A stretch of 64,000 nucleotides of DNA from Ricinus communis (GCF_019578655.1 NC_063264.1:19146429-19210428), one strand, 5' to 3'. Positions 1 through 11,768 are shown, counted from the stretch's first letter. Numbers and translations: made by a program. Notes: generated from the sequence alone by a model not told the origin.

Positions 1-27
1 AGGATATTTTATCGATCTGTCTGCAAA

Positions 28-351
28 TTATAGAGACATAGTGGTAGGCTTCAACTCTCCCAAGTCAAGTAGTTCATACATCGAATACGACATCAAGTTG
101 ATGCTTGCTCCCAAATCTAACATGGCTTTTGTATCCTTTTTGTCACCTATTGTAATATCAATGGTGAAGCTACCAAGATCCTTTATCTTAAGGGGCAATT
201 GATATTGAAGCATTACACTTGCTACTTGTACTTTTTTGTTGTTCGCATATCGCCTTTTGTTGGTGTTGAACTCTTTAAGGAATTTTACATAAGCTAGTTT
301 ATTCCTGATAACATCCAACAAAGGTAAGTCAGTATTAACTTTAGAGAGCAT
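28..351 (-). pseudogene. Element B retropepsin fragment (start of pol)
   Basis: The 107-codon frame begins with LPLLDVIRNKLAYVKFLKEF, the conserved block before the protease of Athila/Tat elements. It reaches AMLDLGASINLM, where D-L-G replaces the D-T/S-G catalytic triad, as is usual in this lineage. Retropepsin cleaves the gag-pol polyprotein. The frame stops at 28 soon after the active site, so the second half of the fold is missing or frame-shifted. The rest of pol would lie beyond base 1. Confidence 0.75.
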
Positions 352-396
352 CTCAATATTTCAAAAAAAAAATTTGTCATTTTTGCTCTCTTTTGG

Positions 397-792
397 TTAG
401 TTTAGAAAAGGAATAGGGGGTCTATAAGGCTGAGTTGCCTTATGAAATTCAGGTCCACAAAATGCTTCCTTTTCTTTCTTCTCAAGCCTAAGACTAGGCT
501 CTACTTTTTCTTTCTTTTGTATGCTATCCTTATTGATTTGCACTAATACATCATTTTTAGGTGTACCTGCATAAGAAGAAGAATTTCTTTCAGTTTCTAT
601 AGCAATATTATCGACAACCTCACCTCTTCTAATAGTAGTAATGGAATTGGCTTGTTCAGGTTGACTTGATATTTCCTCTTTATTGAGCTCTTCAACAATT
701 TGTTCCATTTGAGCTTCTAAACGTTTCAGTGAAGCCTCAATGGAATCTGTCTTTTTCTCATTCCTCTCCATCCTATCATGAGAAGCCATCAT
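397..792 (-). pseudogene. Element B gag-pol linker (acidic coiled-coil region)
   Basis: An open stretch of 131 codons follows gag on the minus strand. Its first half is rich in Glu, Lys and Gln and looks like a coiled coil (DSIEASLKRLEAQMEQIVEE). It ends in YRPPIPFLN, the proline motif that precedes the protease domain in Athila/Tat polyproteins. A stop and a frame change separate it from the protease at 28-351. In an intact element it would be part of the gag-pol polyprotein. No enzyme activity is expected of it. Confidence 0.6.
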
Positions 793-1079
793 AAATTATT
801 GAAGTGTTTCTTCCAAACTTGGCTTTCTTTATTCATTAGATCAAAGAGTTTGTTCTTGATCTTGAAGGAAAGGATTGGAGTCCCTTTGGAATTGAGAATA
901 TTGGTCTTGGTAATGAGGTTGATTTTTATTTCTCAATAATTATGGTGAGTTTTGGTCATTGTATTTCCAAGAAAAATTTAGATAGTTTCTCCAACCTGTA
1001 TTATATGTGCTGGAATAAGGGTCATTCATAGGATGCATGGGTTGGTAAGAATCCATTAAATTTATTTGATCATATATAT

Positions 1080-1886
1080 TTACTCTGTAATTATCAAAAG
1101 ACGAACAAACATTAGCACAATGACCATAAATACTACAAATACCACATACCTCATTATTTGGTGAGTTTTTTTTATTGAAGTAAGCATCTTAACTTGCTTA
1201 GTCAATTCAACCAATTGCATTGTCATCTCACTACTAGCTATTACTTCATTTACTTCTACTCTCTTTGTCTTCACACTCTTTTATTGAGAATTGGCTCCTA
1301 ACATCTCAAAGATGTCATAAACCTTATCAGGTGTCCTTTCTAATATAGCACCCCCAGCTGCATTATCAACCATACATCGATATTGTTGGGTCAATCCATC
1401 ATAAAATAATTGGCTGATTATTGGGAGTGGGAATCTATGGTGCTGGCATTGTAATAAAAGTGATTTGAAGCGATCCCATGCTTCATGAAAAGATTCAACA
1501 TTCTTTTAATAAAAATTAGAAATTTCAGCTCTTAATTCTTTGGTCTTTTGCTGTGAGTAAAATCTACTCATAAACTTTTGATACATTTCATCCTAATTTC
1601 TCAAAGAATTAGGAGGCAAGGTCATTAACCAAGCCTTTACTCTATCTTTCAATGAATAAAGGAAACACCTCATTCTTAGTTGATCCTCATTAAGTCTAGA
1701 TAATGGAAAAGTATGAACTATGACATAAAATTCTCTAATGAATATTAATGCATCCTCACTAGGCGTACCATAAAATGAAGGAAGCATATTAAAATGAATG
1801 CTCTTAAGTTCATAATTCCTAGATGCATCACCTAGAACTATGCATGAAGTAGTTTTACCAATTGTAGGCAGTGCATAATCTTTCAT
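1080..1886 (-). pseudogene. Element B gag, broken by nonsense codons
   Basis: Gag of element B would form the capsid/nucleocapsid of the cytoplasmic virus-like particle. One minus-strand frame from 1886 to about 1080 reads through the capsid core (motif FLYSLKDRVKAWLMTLPPNS, then KFMSRFYSQQKT and AAGGAILERTPDKVYDI), typical of plant Ty3 gag. The frame has in-frame stops TAG near 1600, TAA near 1510 and TAA near 1282. Each sits where the family usually has Trp or Gln, so each can be explained by a C-to-T or G-to-A transition, as expected of methylated, decaying elements. The zinc-finger end after 1274 is not readable. Lineage assignment is from motif order, not from a search. Confidence 0.8.
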
Positions 1887-2208
1887 AACCGTTCATCTTT
1901 CAGCTCCTACTTCTCTTGGTGGGTTTGCCATGAAATCAACTCCTTCTGTTAATTCTTCTTCTAGTTGTTTCTTGCTAAGCATACAAAACAAAAGAAAATT
2001 TTAGATTAAAAAAAATTTAAAAATAAAATTTACAAACAAAACAAATCAGAAAATAAAAAAATAAAAACACAAACAAAAAAAATCAGAAAACACAAAACAA
2101 ACAAACAAAACAAAAACACATAAACAAAATAAATCACAGAACACAAAACAAACTAATAAACATAAGACACTTTTGATAATCAATCAATATAATAAATTTG
2201 GACACGGT

Positions 2209-2226
2209 TCCACGGCAACGGCGCTA
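2209..2226 (-). other. Primer binding site of element B (tRNA-Asp type)
   Basis: On the minus strand, just inside the LTR end, the sequence TAGCGCCGTTGCCGTGGA matches the complement of the plant tRNA-Asp 3' end (TGGCGCCGTTGCCGGGGA) with two differences. Athila/Tat elements prime minus-strand DNA synthesis from tRNA-Asp. The LTR ends ...ACATCA and five bases separate it from the site. Confidence 0.85.
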
Positions 2227-2232
2227 AAAACT

Positions 2233-2717
2233 TGATGTGTCTTTTTTAATACTCACAAGTGCACGAACCATTCCTATAGTAAGGGTAAGTTCACCACGAG
2301 GTCGATCTCTCGAGTAACTATGAGGCCACTTATTATAAAGACTAATTATCAACATAAAACAATAAAAGTAAATCTAAACACTCTAAATCGTATGTTTGAG
2401 AGGATAATGGTCATAAAGTAAAGTAACTAAATAATAAATAAATATGCAATGCAATGCAAATGCAAATGCTTATGACCTAAAACTATATTGCTAAAAATAG
2501 TATTTAGTCTAGCCATTTACTTAGTAATCTCCTTGTTTTACTTTAAGCCTAGATCTAATGAATGAGATGCTGATGTGCCTTTTTCCTAAAACACTCAAGC
2601 TAATGATGCAACTTAGGTTTCTTATACCAACATAGATTAAAGTAAAGATGATGTTTCTAATACTTTTAAACCTAAAGATTTTCATAACAATTACTATTGC
2701 TAAATTAATATGATGGT
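2233..2717 (-). repeat. Element B 5' LTR, left (R/U5-proximal) part
   Basis: Read on the minus strand, this is the 3' end of B's 5' LTR, ending GACACATCA before the primer site. It is cut at 2717/2718 by insertion of element A. The LTR continues at 15764-16572, giving a total of about 1.3 kb. The last 385 bases before the cut are repeated at 15379-15763. Confidence 0.8.
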
Positions 2718-4152
2718 TGATAAGCATCATACTACACATGTTTTCATGCCCGATTGTTCACATTTTTATGCATGATTATCCTGTTTTATGCTAGAATCAC
2801 CTGTCTTTTGTTTCCCTTTTCATTTCAGGTCATTTTCGAAGGACACCATCAGTAATCGAGGGAAATACGTGTGATTACGGAGCAAAATCCATCAAATTGG
2901 GCGAGAACAAGCACCCCGAGGGTTGAGCACGGCCCGGACTCCCGTACTGCTTGAATTATCAAGAGGCTATCCCCAATTGTGCCATTTCAAAGACGCCTTC
3001 CGTAGCCACTGGGGCCTCCAAGACGGCCTGTGGTGGATCAGCATCATTGGCACTACCGTGGTGGCTCAAAGACAATAGAGCCCACAGATTCGACACCGGA
3101 CTCCTACCGCCGAATCAACTATATAGGCGATTTTGAATTCTAATTGAAGAAGACGATTTTTGGACTCAATTCCAAGACACACACTTAATCAAATATTTCC
3201 TATACCTCAATTGTAGACCTGGAGAGATCAATTTTCATCAATTGAAGGGGGGATTCCACTTATTCCAACATCGAATTGAAGATCAAGACAAACTTTGGGA
3301 GCATTCAAGAGGCAACAAGGGTTTGAGATTTTGAATTTGCAAATTTAGGGTTTCTCATTCAGCTTGAAAGAGAAGGGTGTACATACCTTTAATTTATTTT
3401 TCCTTATTTTGTTCTTTAATTGCTTTGACTATGAACATGAGCAGCTAGATCTTTTGAATCCATTAGGGTTCACCTTTGTTGATGGATTATGCTTAATTGT
3501 TAGTTTTTTATAATTGTCATTCTTGCAATCTTCTTGCTATTCAGTAATAAAAGTTTGATGCAGTTAATTTGAGACGTTGGATTAATTGTTTATTAGGTTG
3601 TTTCTTGACATTGAGAAATGCTTGTTACAACTGGATTTTGAATAGTAAGGACTGGTAGTTAACACTTAGAGATGAGGTTGATTTACTCACGGATTAAGAA
3701 CTAACAACTCTTAATAGTCTTAAATCATACTTAATGCTAATTTGTAGTAATCTGATAGGAAGAGATTTCATTAGGTTAGTGCAGGTTTAGGAATCCGGTA
3801 AGCTCGAGAGAGGAACCGGGATTCAATTCAGGATTTAGGCACGGGTAAGCAAGATCGACAATCCATAAAATTCATCTTTAGAATTCCATCACTTAGGTTC
3901 CCTTTTGGATTTATTTCTCTCTTTACAATTGTCTTTTAATTGTCCATTGTTGTCCTTCATTTACTTAATTGCACTCATAACCATTACCGGTATGTTAGAA
4001 CTTTCACACCCTATTTCGGACTAGATAACATAGCAAGGTAGTAACTCTAGGTTCACCCGATCTCCGTGGATACGACCTTGATACTCACTAGTGCTAGGGC
4101 ACGCTCAGTAGGTTCACTTGCATTAGGTGTAGGTTGCATAAAGAACCCATCA
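2718..4152 (+). repeat. Element A 5' LTR
   Basis: The LTR runs from TGATAAGC to AACCCATCA (TG...CA) and is followed by the primer site. It carries a TATA box, a GC-rich block with CACGG/CCGTG words (about 2925-3110) and a long R/U5 part ending in the Athila-type sequence ATACGACCTTGATACTCAC. Most differences from the 3' LTR, including several indels, cluster in the GC-rich block. The rest aligns with few substitutions by eye. Confidence 0.9.
3119..3128 (+). promoter_or_regulatory. Putative TATA box of element A LTR
   Basis: CTATATAGGC lies just downstream of the GC-rich block and about 1.03 kb before the LTR end. The same word is in the 3' LTR near 14360. Its placement fits an RNA polymerase II LTR promoter with a long R/U5. 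Inferred from position only. Confidence 0.5.
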
Positions 4153-4158
4153 AGTTTT

Positions 4159-4176
4159 TGGCGCTGTTGCCGGGGA
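4159..4176 (+). other. Primer binding site of element A (tRNA-Asp)
   Basis: TGGCGCTGTTGCCGGGGA differs by one base from the 18-base complement of the plant tRNA-Asp 3' end. It lies six bases after the 5' LTR. Confidence 0.9.
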
Positions 4177-4454
4177 ACTGTAACGGTGAACTAGAGTGAA
4201 TTGTTTTTGTGTTAATTTAGTCATTATTTGTTTTATTCATTTATTCTTTAATTCTATTATTATTTATTATTATATTATTTTTGTTGATCGGTGGTTGTGT
4301 GGACTTTCGGTTTCGGTGGTTTATGACCGGAGCTCAAACTCGAATCTTATAGAGCCTCTATCCGATCCGAATCGATCCCTCGGACTCTTAAGGAAGAGGT
4401 TGCAATTAGAAGAGGAGGAGATTGAGGTTGAGATACCTGTGGATAGACTAGACA

Positions 4455-5524
4455 CGATGGAAAACCATGACCCCCACGCTCGATGAGGATCGGGAGGACG
4501 ATGTACGAGTTTGCTCGACCATCTTTGGATGGGACGAAAACTAGTATAGTCGGACTACTCAGCGGCCAACAATTTTGAGATAAAGGCCAATGTTATCCAG
4601 ATGATCCAACAAAGCGTGCAGTTTGGAGGATTGCCCAGTGAGGATCCCAATGCACATATCTCCAACTTTTTGGAGATTTGTGACACATTCAAAATAAATG
4701 GAACAACCGATGATGCCATTCGGCTGAGATTGTTTCCATTTTCCTTGAGGGACAGAGCAAAGAGATGGTTGCAATCTCTTCCACAACAGACGATCACTAC
4801 CTGGAAGGCGTTGGCCGAAAAATTTTTATATAAGTATTTTCCTCCCGCTAAAACTGCTAAACTTAGAAATGACATATCTTCTTTTGTGCAGTTTGATGAT
4901 GAAAGCATGTACGATGCATGGGAGAGATTTAAAGATCTTTTGAGATGCTGCCCACATCACGGATTGCCAGTGTGGATGCAGGTTCAGACCTTCTACAGCG
5001 GGTTGAACCTCGCAACGAGGCAGATGGTGGATGCTGCAGCAGGTGGGGCGCTAAACAGTAAGACGCCCGAGCAAGCTCAGAACTTGATAGAGGAAATGGC
5101 CATGAACAACTATCAATGGCAATCCTCTAGGAACCGACCAGGAAGACAAGGAGTGGTCAACCAAGTGGACTCTACAGCAGCCTTGGCAGCTCAAGTGGAG
5201 CTTCTAGCCAAGAAGATCGACCAACTCCAGATGCCGGTTCACGCAGCGAACGTTGGCTGCGAGTTTTGTGGTGGCCCGCATTACGCGAATCGTGATCATG
5301 GAGGTATGTTTGCTTCATCTTCTATTAGTTTTCCATCTAATTCTACTATATCTTCCGATGTTGAACAGTTGATTATATGGGAATGCCCCAAGACAAAGCA
5401 GAATAACCCCTACAAAGTAATACATATAACCCTGGATGGCGCAATCACCCCAATTTCGGTTTGGAGGAACAATAATGCCCGTGGTCCACCAGTTTCCAAA
5501 GACTTCATCAACAGCCCACAATGA
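4455..5524 (+). pseudogene. Element A gag, frame-shifted near the start
   Basis: Gag makes the capsid and RNA-binding part of the particle. The start region (about 4300-4486) holds an acidic stretch, then the frame shifts. From about 4560 a single frame reads through the capsid core, with motifs [40 protein letters not shown] and [20 protein letters not shown]. It ends with the finger [13 protein letters not shown], where the last Cys of a C-x2-C-x3-H-x4-C finger is Asp, so the finger is incomplete. The longest clean ORF (4601-5524, 307 codons) starts at an internal Met and is not the natural start. After the finger the frame drifts out of homology. Confidence 0.85.
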
Positions 5525-5881
5525 ACAACCACCGGGCTGCACAAGCTCCTCCTCCCAAGAAAAGAAGTCAAATTTAGAGGAGCTCATGATGAAGTTTGTG
5601 ACATCTACGGAAACAAGATTCCAGTAGACCGATAGTGCACTTAGGAATCAGCAGGCCTCGATTCGAACTTGGAGACTCAAATTGGCCAAATTTCTAAGAT
5701 GCTTTCGGAGAGACCTTCGTGATCGCTCCTAGCACTACAGAGTCAAACCCGAGGGAGCATTGCAAAGCTATCACCTTGCGTTCGTAAGAATTTGACTGGT
5801 TCTTCACCTTTAGGCCGATAAGGATAATACAATCGTGCAGTCGAGCCACCAAGGAAGGACCAGACCTTGAGATGGTAGAGA

Positions 5882-6457
5882 ATGAGAGAAAGAAAGAAGA
5901 CAAAAGAGACTCGTGCGAGCATCACTGCACTATATCCTGCAAGGTTGAGACAGGATATGGTGGACAAGCAATACAGTAAGTTTCTTGACTTATTTAAGCA
6001 GCTGAAAATTAACTTACCTTTTGTTGAGGCAATTTCACAGATGCCGAAATACGCCAAGTTTTTAAAGGAGATTTTGAGCAACAAGAGGAAGTTGGAGGAT
6101 CTTGGTCAGGTGGTGCTTAATGAGGAGTGTTCAGCTATTCTCCAGAACAAACTGCCACTCAAGCGACGAGATCCAGGGAGTTTTACTATCCCTTGTATGA
6201 TTGGTGATTTATCAATTAGTGGTGCATTGGCTGATTTAGGAGCCAGTATTAACTTAATGCCCACTAGTTTATTTGCCAAATTAGGGTTGCATGAGCCAAA
6301 GCCTACTAGGATGAGTGTTCAATTAGCAGATAGAACTGTTAAAATTCCTAGAGGTATTGTTGAAGATGTACTTGTAAAGGTAGATAAATTTATCTTTCCT
6401 GTAGATTTTGTGGTAATGGATATGGAGGGTGATAGCATCGCGCTCTTATCCTGGTAG
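5882..6457 (+). pseudogene. Element A aspartic protease region of pol
   Basis: The 191-codon frame holds the pre-protease block (INLPFVEAISQMPKYAKFLK) and a retropepsin with ALADLGASINLMPTSLFAKL near residue 115, in which D-L-G is the catalytic motif of this lineage. It then covers the flap and C-terminal strands to VDFVVMDMEGDS. It is open through most of the domain but ends at a TAG where the polyprotein should continue to the reverse transcriptase. It is separated from gag by a short frame-shifted stretch (5525-5881). Confidence 0.85.
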
Positions 6458-7800
6458 GCCTTTCCTAGCTACATCAATGTTATCGATGTAAGCGATGGAA
6501 AGCTTAAGCTTAGAGTTAATGATGAGACCATTACCTTTGACCCGGCCACTTCCATGAGACAACACCGGACTATGATAATCGTATGTTCTATTGATGTTAT
6601 TGATGATGTGGTTGAGTCCCATTTACAAGAAATTTTATGTGCTGACCCTTTGCAAGTAGCATTAGCTGAGGATGAGGAGGAGTTGTCCAACGAGCAAGTG
6701 TTGGAGCAACTCGCTGTTTTATTGGCTTCTGAGCCGAGCTTGTCAACTGATCCCTATCTTTTTCTTGACAGGTCTGGGGTGCGGAAAGTAAAGACTTCAT
6801 TCGAGGACCCACCAGTTTTAGAACTGAAGGAGTTACCGAGCCACTTGGTTTATGCCTTCCTGGATGAAGAGAAGCACTTACCAGTAATCATAGCAGCCGA
6901 TCTAACTCCTGAAGAACAAGCCATGCTGTTGGAAGTTCTAAGGAAGTACAAGAAGGCCTTTGCTTTCAATATAGTCGATATCCCGGGCATAAATCCAAGT
7001 TTCTGCTCTCATAAGATTTCATTGGGGGACAGTTTCAGGCCGGTCGTTCAGCCTCAAAGACGACTCAATCCGAACATGAAAGAAGTGTTAAAGAAGGAGG
7101 TAATTAAACTTCTTGATGCAGGTTTGATATATCCCATTTCCGGCCGTGGGTTAGTCCCGCAGTTGTACCCAAGAAAGGAGGCATCACAGTGGTAAGGAAT
7201 GAGAAGGATGAGCTGATCCCGACTCTGACGGAATAAAGCCCGAGTTTGCATTGATTACCATAGGCTTAATGATGCAACTCGGAAGGACCACTTCCCTCTT
7301 CCTTTCATTGATCAGATGATTGAACGTTTAGCAGGTCATATGTTTTATTATTTTCTTGATGGCTTTTCAAAGTTACTTTCAGGATTCCTATTGCACCGAG
7401 GACCAAGAGAAGACTACCTTCACCCCGCCCTTATGGGACGTTTGCTTATAGACGGATGCCATTCGGATCGTGCAATGCACCGGCCTACATTTCAGTGCAT
7501 GATGGCTATTTTGAGGACATGATTAAGGAGTCTATGGAGGTATTTATGGATGACTTCTCTATTTTTGGTAATTCTTTCTCTCTTTGTTTGGCAAACCTTG
7601 AGCGCATGTTAGCTAGATGTATTGAGGCTAACTTGGTACTAAACTGGGAAAATGTCATTTCATGGTAAGAGAGGGGATTGTTTTAGGGTATAAGATCTCT
7701 CGAGGCTAGGATGGAGGTGGATAGAGCTAAGGTAGAAGTAATATCTAAGCTACCTCCTCCTAGTTCATTAAAGTAGGAGTTTTCTGGGCCATGCAGGGTT
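6458..7800 (+). pseudogene. Element A reverse transcriptase, disrupted
   Basis: From 6554 to 7195 one frame carries the acidic connector and the start of the reverse transcriptase (LPVIIAADLTPEEQAMLLEV, then HKISLGDSFRPVVQPQRRLN and KKEVIKLLDAGLIYPIS). Near 7150-7195 the frame breaks by a small deletion. Pieces of palm and fingers continue in other frames, including the catalytic region FMDDFSIFGNSF near 7540. The thumb around 7670-7800 is scrambled by further indels. The enzyme would copy element RNA into DNA; this copy cannot. Confidence 0.85.
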
Positions 7801-7852
7801 TTATAGGAGATTTATTAGAGATTTTTCTAAGATTGCTAGGCCCCTCACTCAA

Positions 7853-8446
7853 TTGTTAGTTAAGGATGTACCTTTTATTTTTGATGATGCATGCGTGGCA
7901 GCTTTTGAGTTACTGAAGAAACTTCTAACTACAGCCCCCAATCATGGTTTCTCCCGATTGGGGGCCGCCTTGAACCCGATGTGCGATGCTAGTGATTATG
8001 CGATTGGAGTCATGCTTGGACAGAGGATTGAAAAGAAGTTTCAACCCATTTACTACGCCAGCAAGACGTTGACAGGAGCCCAAGAACACTACACCACCAC
8101 AGAGAAAGAGTTATTGGCGGTTGTTTACGCCTTCGACAAGTTTAGATCATACCTCGTTCTCTCCAAAACCATTGTCTTCACGGACCACTCGGCATTGAGG
8201 TACTTATTCCTGAAAAATGATGCGAAACCGAGATTGATTCGGTGGATTCTTTTGTTACAGGAATTTGACGTCGAGATCAAGGATAAGAAGGGCGCGGAGA
8301 ATCTGGCAGCGGACCATTTATCGAGATTGGAAAATCCTCACTTAGATGCACTTGATGAGACGACCATAAATGATCGATTTCCAGAAGAACATTTGTATAT
8401 CACTCAGGTATACACTGATACTCCCTGGTTTTCCCGATTATGCTAA
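7853..8446 (+). pseudogene. Element A RNase H domain
   Basis: The 197-codon frame contains the RNase H core: [15 protein letters not shown] (first Asp), [20 protein letters not shown] (Glu) and [20 protein letters not shown] (Asp). It ends in the connection motif [14 protein letters not shown]. RNase H degrades the RNA strand during reverse transcription. It is open across the domain but is not joined in frame to the reverse transcriptase or integrase. Confidence 0.88.
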
Positions 8447-9701
8447 CTATTTGGTTGCTAGGGTTCTACCAAAGGGTATGACGACGTGAAAGAAGAAATT
8501 CTTCACTGATTTGAAATACTATATTTGGGAAGATCCCTTTTGTTTAAAGTATGTGCGATCGTGATTCGGCCGTTGTGTATATGGCGAGGAGACTCTCCAA
8601 ATATTGAAGCAATGCCATGGGGGACCCACCGGAGGTCATCAAGCGACAAACCATACCGCGAGGAAGGTGCTAGAGGCGGGGATTCTATTGGCCTACGCTC
8701 TTCCAAGATGCACGGAAATTTGTTAAGGTTTGTGACCTTGCCACAAGCAGTAATATCTCTTCTCGTGATGAGATGCCCCAAACCAGTGTGCAAGTCGTTG
8801 AGATTTTTGATGTCCGGGGCATCGACTTCATGGGACCCTTTCCCTCTTCGTATGGTAATAAGTACATTCGGTTGCTTTGTTGAATATTTCTCTAAGTGGC
8901 CTGAAGCTCAGTCATAGCCATCGATGATGCTAGGGTTGTCTGCAGGGTTCCTTAAGCGATTGTTTGCTAGGTTTGGCATACCTAGGGCGCTTATTAGTGA
9001 TAGAGGAACACATTTCGCAACACCCAATTAGAGAAAGTACTTAAGCGATGCGGAGTTACTCATCGGTTCTCTACTCCCTATCACCCCGGACTAGTGGGCG
9101 GTTGAGGTAACTAATAGGGGTATTAAACGTATTTTAGAGAGAACCGTTAGTACCGATGGGATGGACTGGACCCTTAAGTTAGATGATGCATTATGGGCGT
9201 TTAGGATCGCTTTTAGGACATCTATAGGTTTTACGCCCTATCGCCTTGTTTATGGAAAGTCATGTCATTTGCACTGTTAAGTTAGAGCATAGGGCACTTT
9301 GGGCCCTTAGAACTTGTAACTTTGATATTGATTATGCAGGGTAAGGAGGCGGCAATGGCGGTGAGTGAGCTAGATGAGTGGCAGTATACGAAAACTCCTC
9401 AACTTACAAAGCAAGGACTAAGAAATGGCATGATCAAAGGATTCGTGAGCCTAAGGAATTTCAGGTTGGGGATCGAGTGTTGCTTTACAACTCTCGCCTT
9501 CGTCTGTTTCCCGGAAAGCTACAGACTCGTTGGTCTGGACCATTTCAGATCGGACAAGTCTTTCCATATGGAGTGGTAGAGTTGCATCATCCAGAGAAGG
9601 GGGACTTCAAAGTGAACGGCCATCGGCTAAAGCGATATCATTGTAACTCGTTGGATAGTGAGCAACGAGTTGACCTGGCTTTGTATGCACAGAAAGGGTG
9701 A
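8447..9701 (+). pseudogene. Element A integrase, multiply frame-shifted
   Basis: The integrase would insert cDNA into the host genome. Its core is recognisable in pieces: [17 protein letters not shown] near 8815-8865 (first catalytic Asp), RALISDRGTHF-like codons near 8985-9020 (second Asp), and a degenerate segment around 9080. The C-terminal part (9378-9701) is clean, with VGDRVLLYNSRLRLFPGKLQ and RWSGPFQIGQVFPYGVVELH, the GPY/F-type module, ending NGHRLKRYH. At least four frame changes separate these pieces. No chromodomain follows, in keeping with Athila. Confidence 0.85.
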
Positions 9702-9989
9702 TCCGAATGAGTCACGCTTAAGACTCTACAAATAAGCACTTCTGTACATTTGACTTGGATTATACTTTCATATTTTTAATTAGTTGTGATTGTTTCATTA
9801 TTTTCATTTGACTTTATTATAGTTGCTTAAAAATAATTAGGTTAATTTTAATTTTTCGGACTTATAGAATCGAAGAGGACAAACTCTTCCGTTTAACCAT
9901 ATCTACTTGTTTAATGATCTAATTACATGCATATGTGTTAATTATAGGTATGGGGGCAAGACGACTCGAGTCGGCAAAAAGCAAGCCCA

Positions 9990-10260
9990 GAAAAACTCCG
10001 TTTCACCACGGTTTCCGTGGCCATCACGGGCTGCATCACCAGGCCGTGCTGATGAGCACGGCCAGAGTCAAGACCGTGTTGAAGGATAAAGAGCAATTGT
10101 CACGGCTTCCGAAGGCAGCACGGGACACAACCCCTAGCCGTGCTGGTAAGCACGGCCATGCTAATGCCCGTGCCAAGGAGCATCCAAAGAAGGCTAAAGG
10201 ATCGTGACGGCCGAGTCCTAGCACGGCCTTACCTCACCCGCGTCAAACCGTGCCTATAAG
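9990..10260 (+). repeat. CACGG/CCGTG palindromic word cluster in element A
   Basis: Within about 270 bases the words CACGG, CCGTG, GCACGGCC and GGCCGTGC recur more than a dozen times in both orientations, in a GC-rich island inside an AT-rich element. Similar blocks occur in the LTRs of elements F, G and H. No convincing long ORF is seen here. The function is unknown. Confidence 0.65.
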
Positions 10261-10792
10261 AATTGGAGGCCTCCGAAAATTTTGCTTCCCTTTTGTTTTT
10301 CTTAGCTCAAAGGTGTTGTTCTTATACCCCTATCTCACCCTTCTCACTTTCCTAAGCGAACTCAGGTAAGTCCCTTCATTTGTTGCATTATATTTTTTTT
10401 TATTTTATTATTATGATTTCACTTCTATTTTAGACATATACTTTTGTTAGGACATGCTAGGATATTTTGGTGGCTCTATAGTGTAACTATATGACCTTGG
10501 TTAGGTTAATCTACATTAGTTGTTGTGTTTGTGGTGTAGTTGGTTATGAAATTAATAACTGTGGGGTTTTGGTGGAAATAAAATGTACCTACAGCATGCA
10601 AAGCATGAATAATGTTTAGATTTAAATTGCAATTGCTGGTTCATGATAAATTGGATTGATATATATCGGTTTATTAGTTTATACAAGTTTTGGTTAGTCG
10701 AAGTATAATCATTATGCTGTTGATTCGGTAGATTATTTCTTTCATTAACTTGAATTTTTACAAAAAACTAATAATTCGTTGCATTAGGTGAT

Positions 10793-11768
10793 ATGACGGA
10801 TCGCGATAAATCTCGTAGAAAGCAATCAAACGCTGTCAGCTACCAAAGTAGTGATCGCGTGGTGAAGGAACGTCTTCCTCCACAAAGACTGTAACCGACC
10901 ATGACTTCCACCTCCACCACCACGACAAATAGTCCGACCTCGGAGAGCACTACTGTGAATCCATCCACACTGGCCGTCATCCATTGTGGACATTCCCTAA
11001 TGCGACAATGAAAGTAGATTCCAAGTCATGAGATGGAAGCAAGTGATGGCGGGCCGTTGCATAGACTTCACATCCCTAGAGAGAGTGGGATTGGCTCAAG
11101 ATGTGCACACACTAATCGAGACTCTGCCATATGCGAGATTCTTTGACATCATTGAGCCAACCTACCGTGAGCTTACGATCGAGTTCCTCAAAGCACCTTC
11201 TTCCCGCAAGAACAGATCACAAACCGGCATCACCGATGCAATTTATTTTAGGCTTGGGGGAAGGGAGTTCTCGATGTCGGTCCCACAATTTGGAATGCAT
11301 TTGGGATTATGGACTGAACAAGAAATCTCGGGGGAGGAGTATCAGGGTTGTCTCTACATCCACCCAATTTCATATGACGCCATGTGGGATTCATTGGTAA
11401 TGAGGCCGGAAACATACTACCCAAGCAGGTCTAAGGCATCTAGCCTACCGGACCATCTCCGCTACATTCATACCCTACTAGCTTACACTATTACAGGCCG
11501 AGGGGACAGTTTTGGGGAAGTCACACAGACTGATGTCTTTATTCTCTGGGCTATGCAACATCGGAAGAAGCTAGACTTGGGATATTTATTGGCTCGCCAA
11601 GTCCGTTCATTTATAGTAGACGCTCAGAAGAAGATGCATTGTTGTTTCGGTCCGTATGTGACTAGGTTAGCTAAGAGACTAGATGTATTGGACGATTGTC
11701 TGTCGGAGCTTTCAAATATTGGTGACATGACACCACTAGGGATCAGACAAATGATCAACATGTAGATG
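10793..11768 (+). CDS. Env-position ORF of element A (ATHILA ORF-1 type protein)
   Basis: The uninterrupted part is 11028-11768 (245 codons). An upstream segment from an ATG near 10793 is Ser/Thr-rich and has stops. The protein shows the plant ATHILA ORF-1 pattern: an N-terminal helix region with IETLPYARFFDIIEPTYREL, then FRLGGREFSMSVPQFGMHLG and GLWTEQEISGEEYQG, and a C-terminal helical part. This family occupies the env-like position after pol in Athila elements. A fusogenic role has been proposed for some members but not established. I see no clear signal peptide or transmembrane helix in the intact part. A splice-acceptor-like TTGCATTAG lies just before the ATG. Downstream, near 12020-12120, a Gln-rich coiled-coil piece continues in another frame. 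Confidence 0.75.

Larger units (their letters stand above)
1..2232 (-). mobile_element. Element B: Athila/Tat-type Ty3 retrotransposon, 5' internal part
   Basis: This is the 5' half of the internal domain of a minus-strand Ty3/gypsy element. In minus-strand order it holds a primer binding site, an A-rich leader (about 1980-2200), gag, an acidic linker and the start of pol with a retropepsin. The rest of pol lies left of the window. The order gag, proline-rich PPIP motif, LPLLD...AYVKFLKE block, DLGASINLM protease and the tRNA-Asp primer site are typical of the non-chromovirus Athila/Tat lineage. All reading frames are interrupted, so the copy is dead. Its LTR lies to the right and was later split by element A. 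Confidence 0.85.

Noticed and set aside
2951..3136. 61-codon frame in element A 5' LTR
   Set aside because: It lies over the GC-rich LTR block and is not kept open in the 3' LTR copy.
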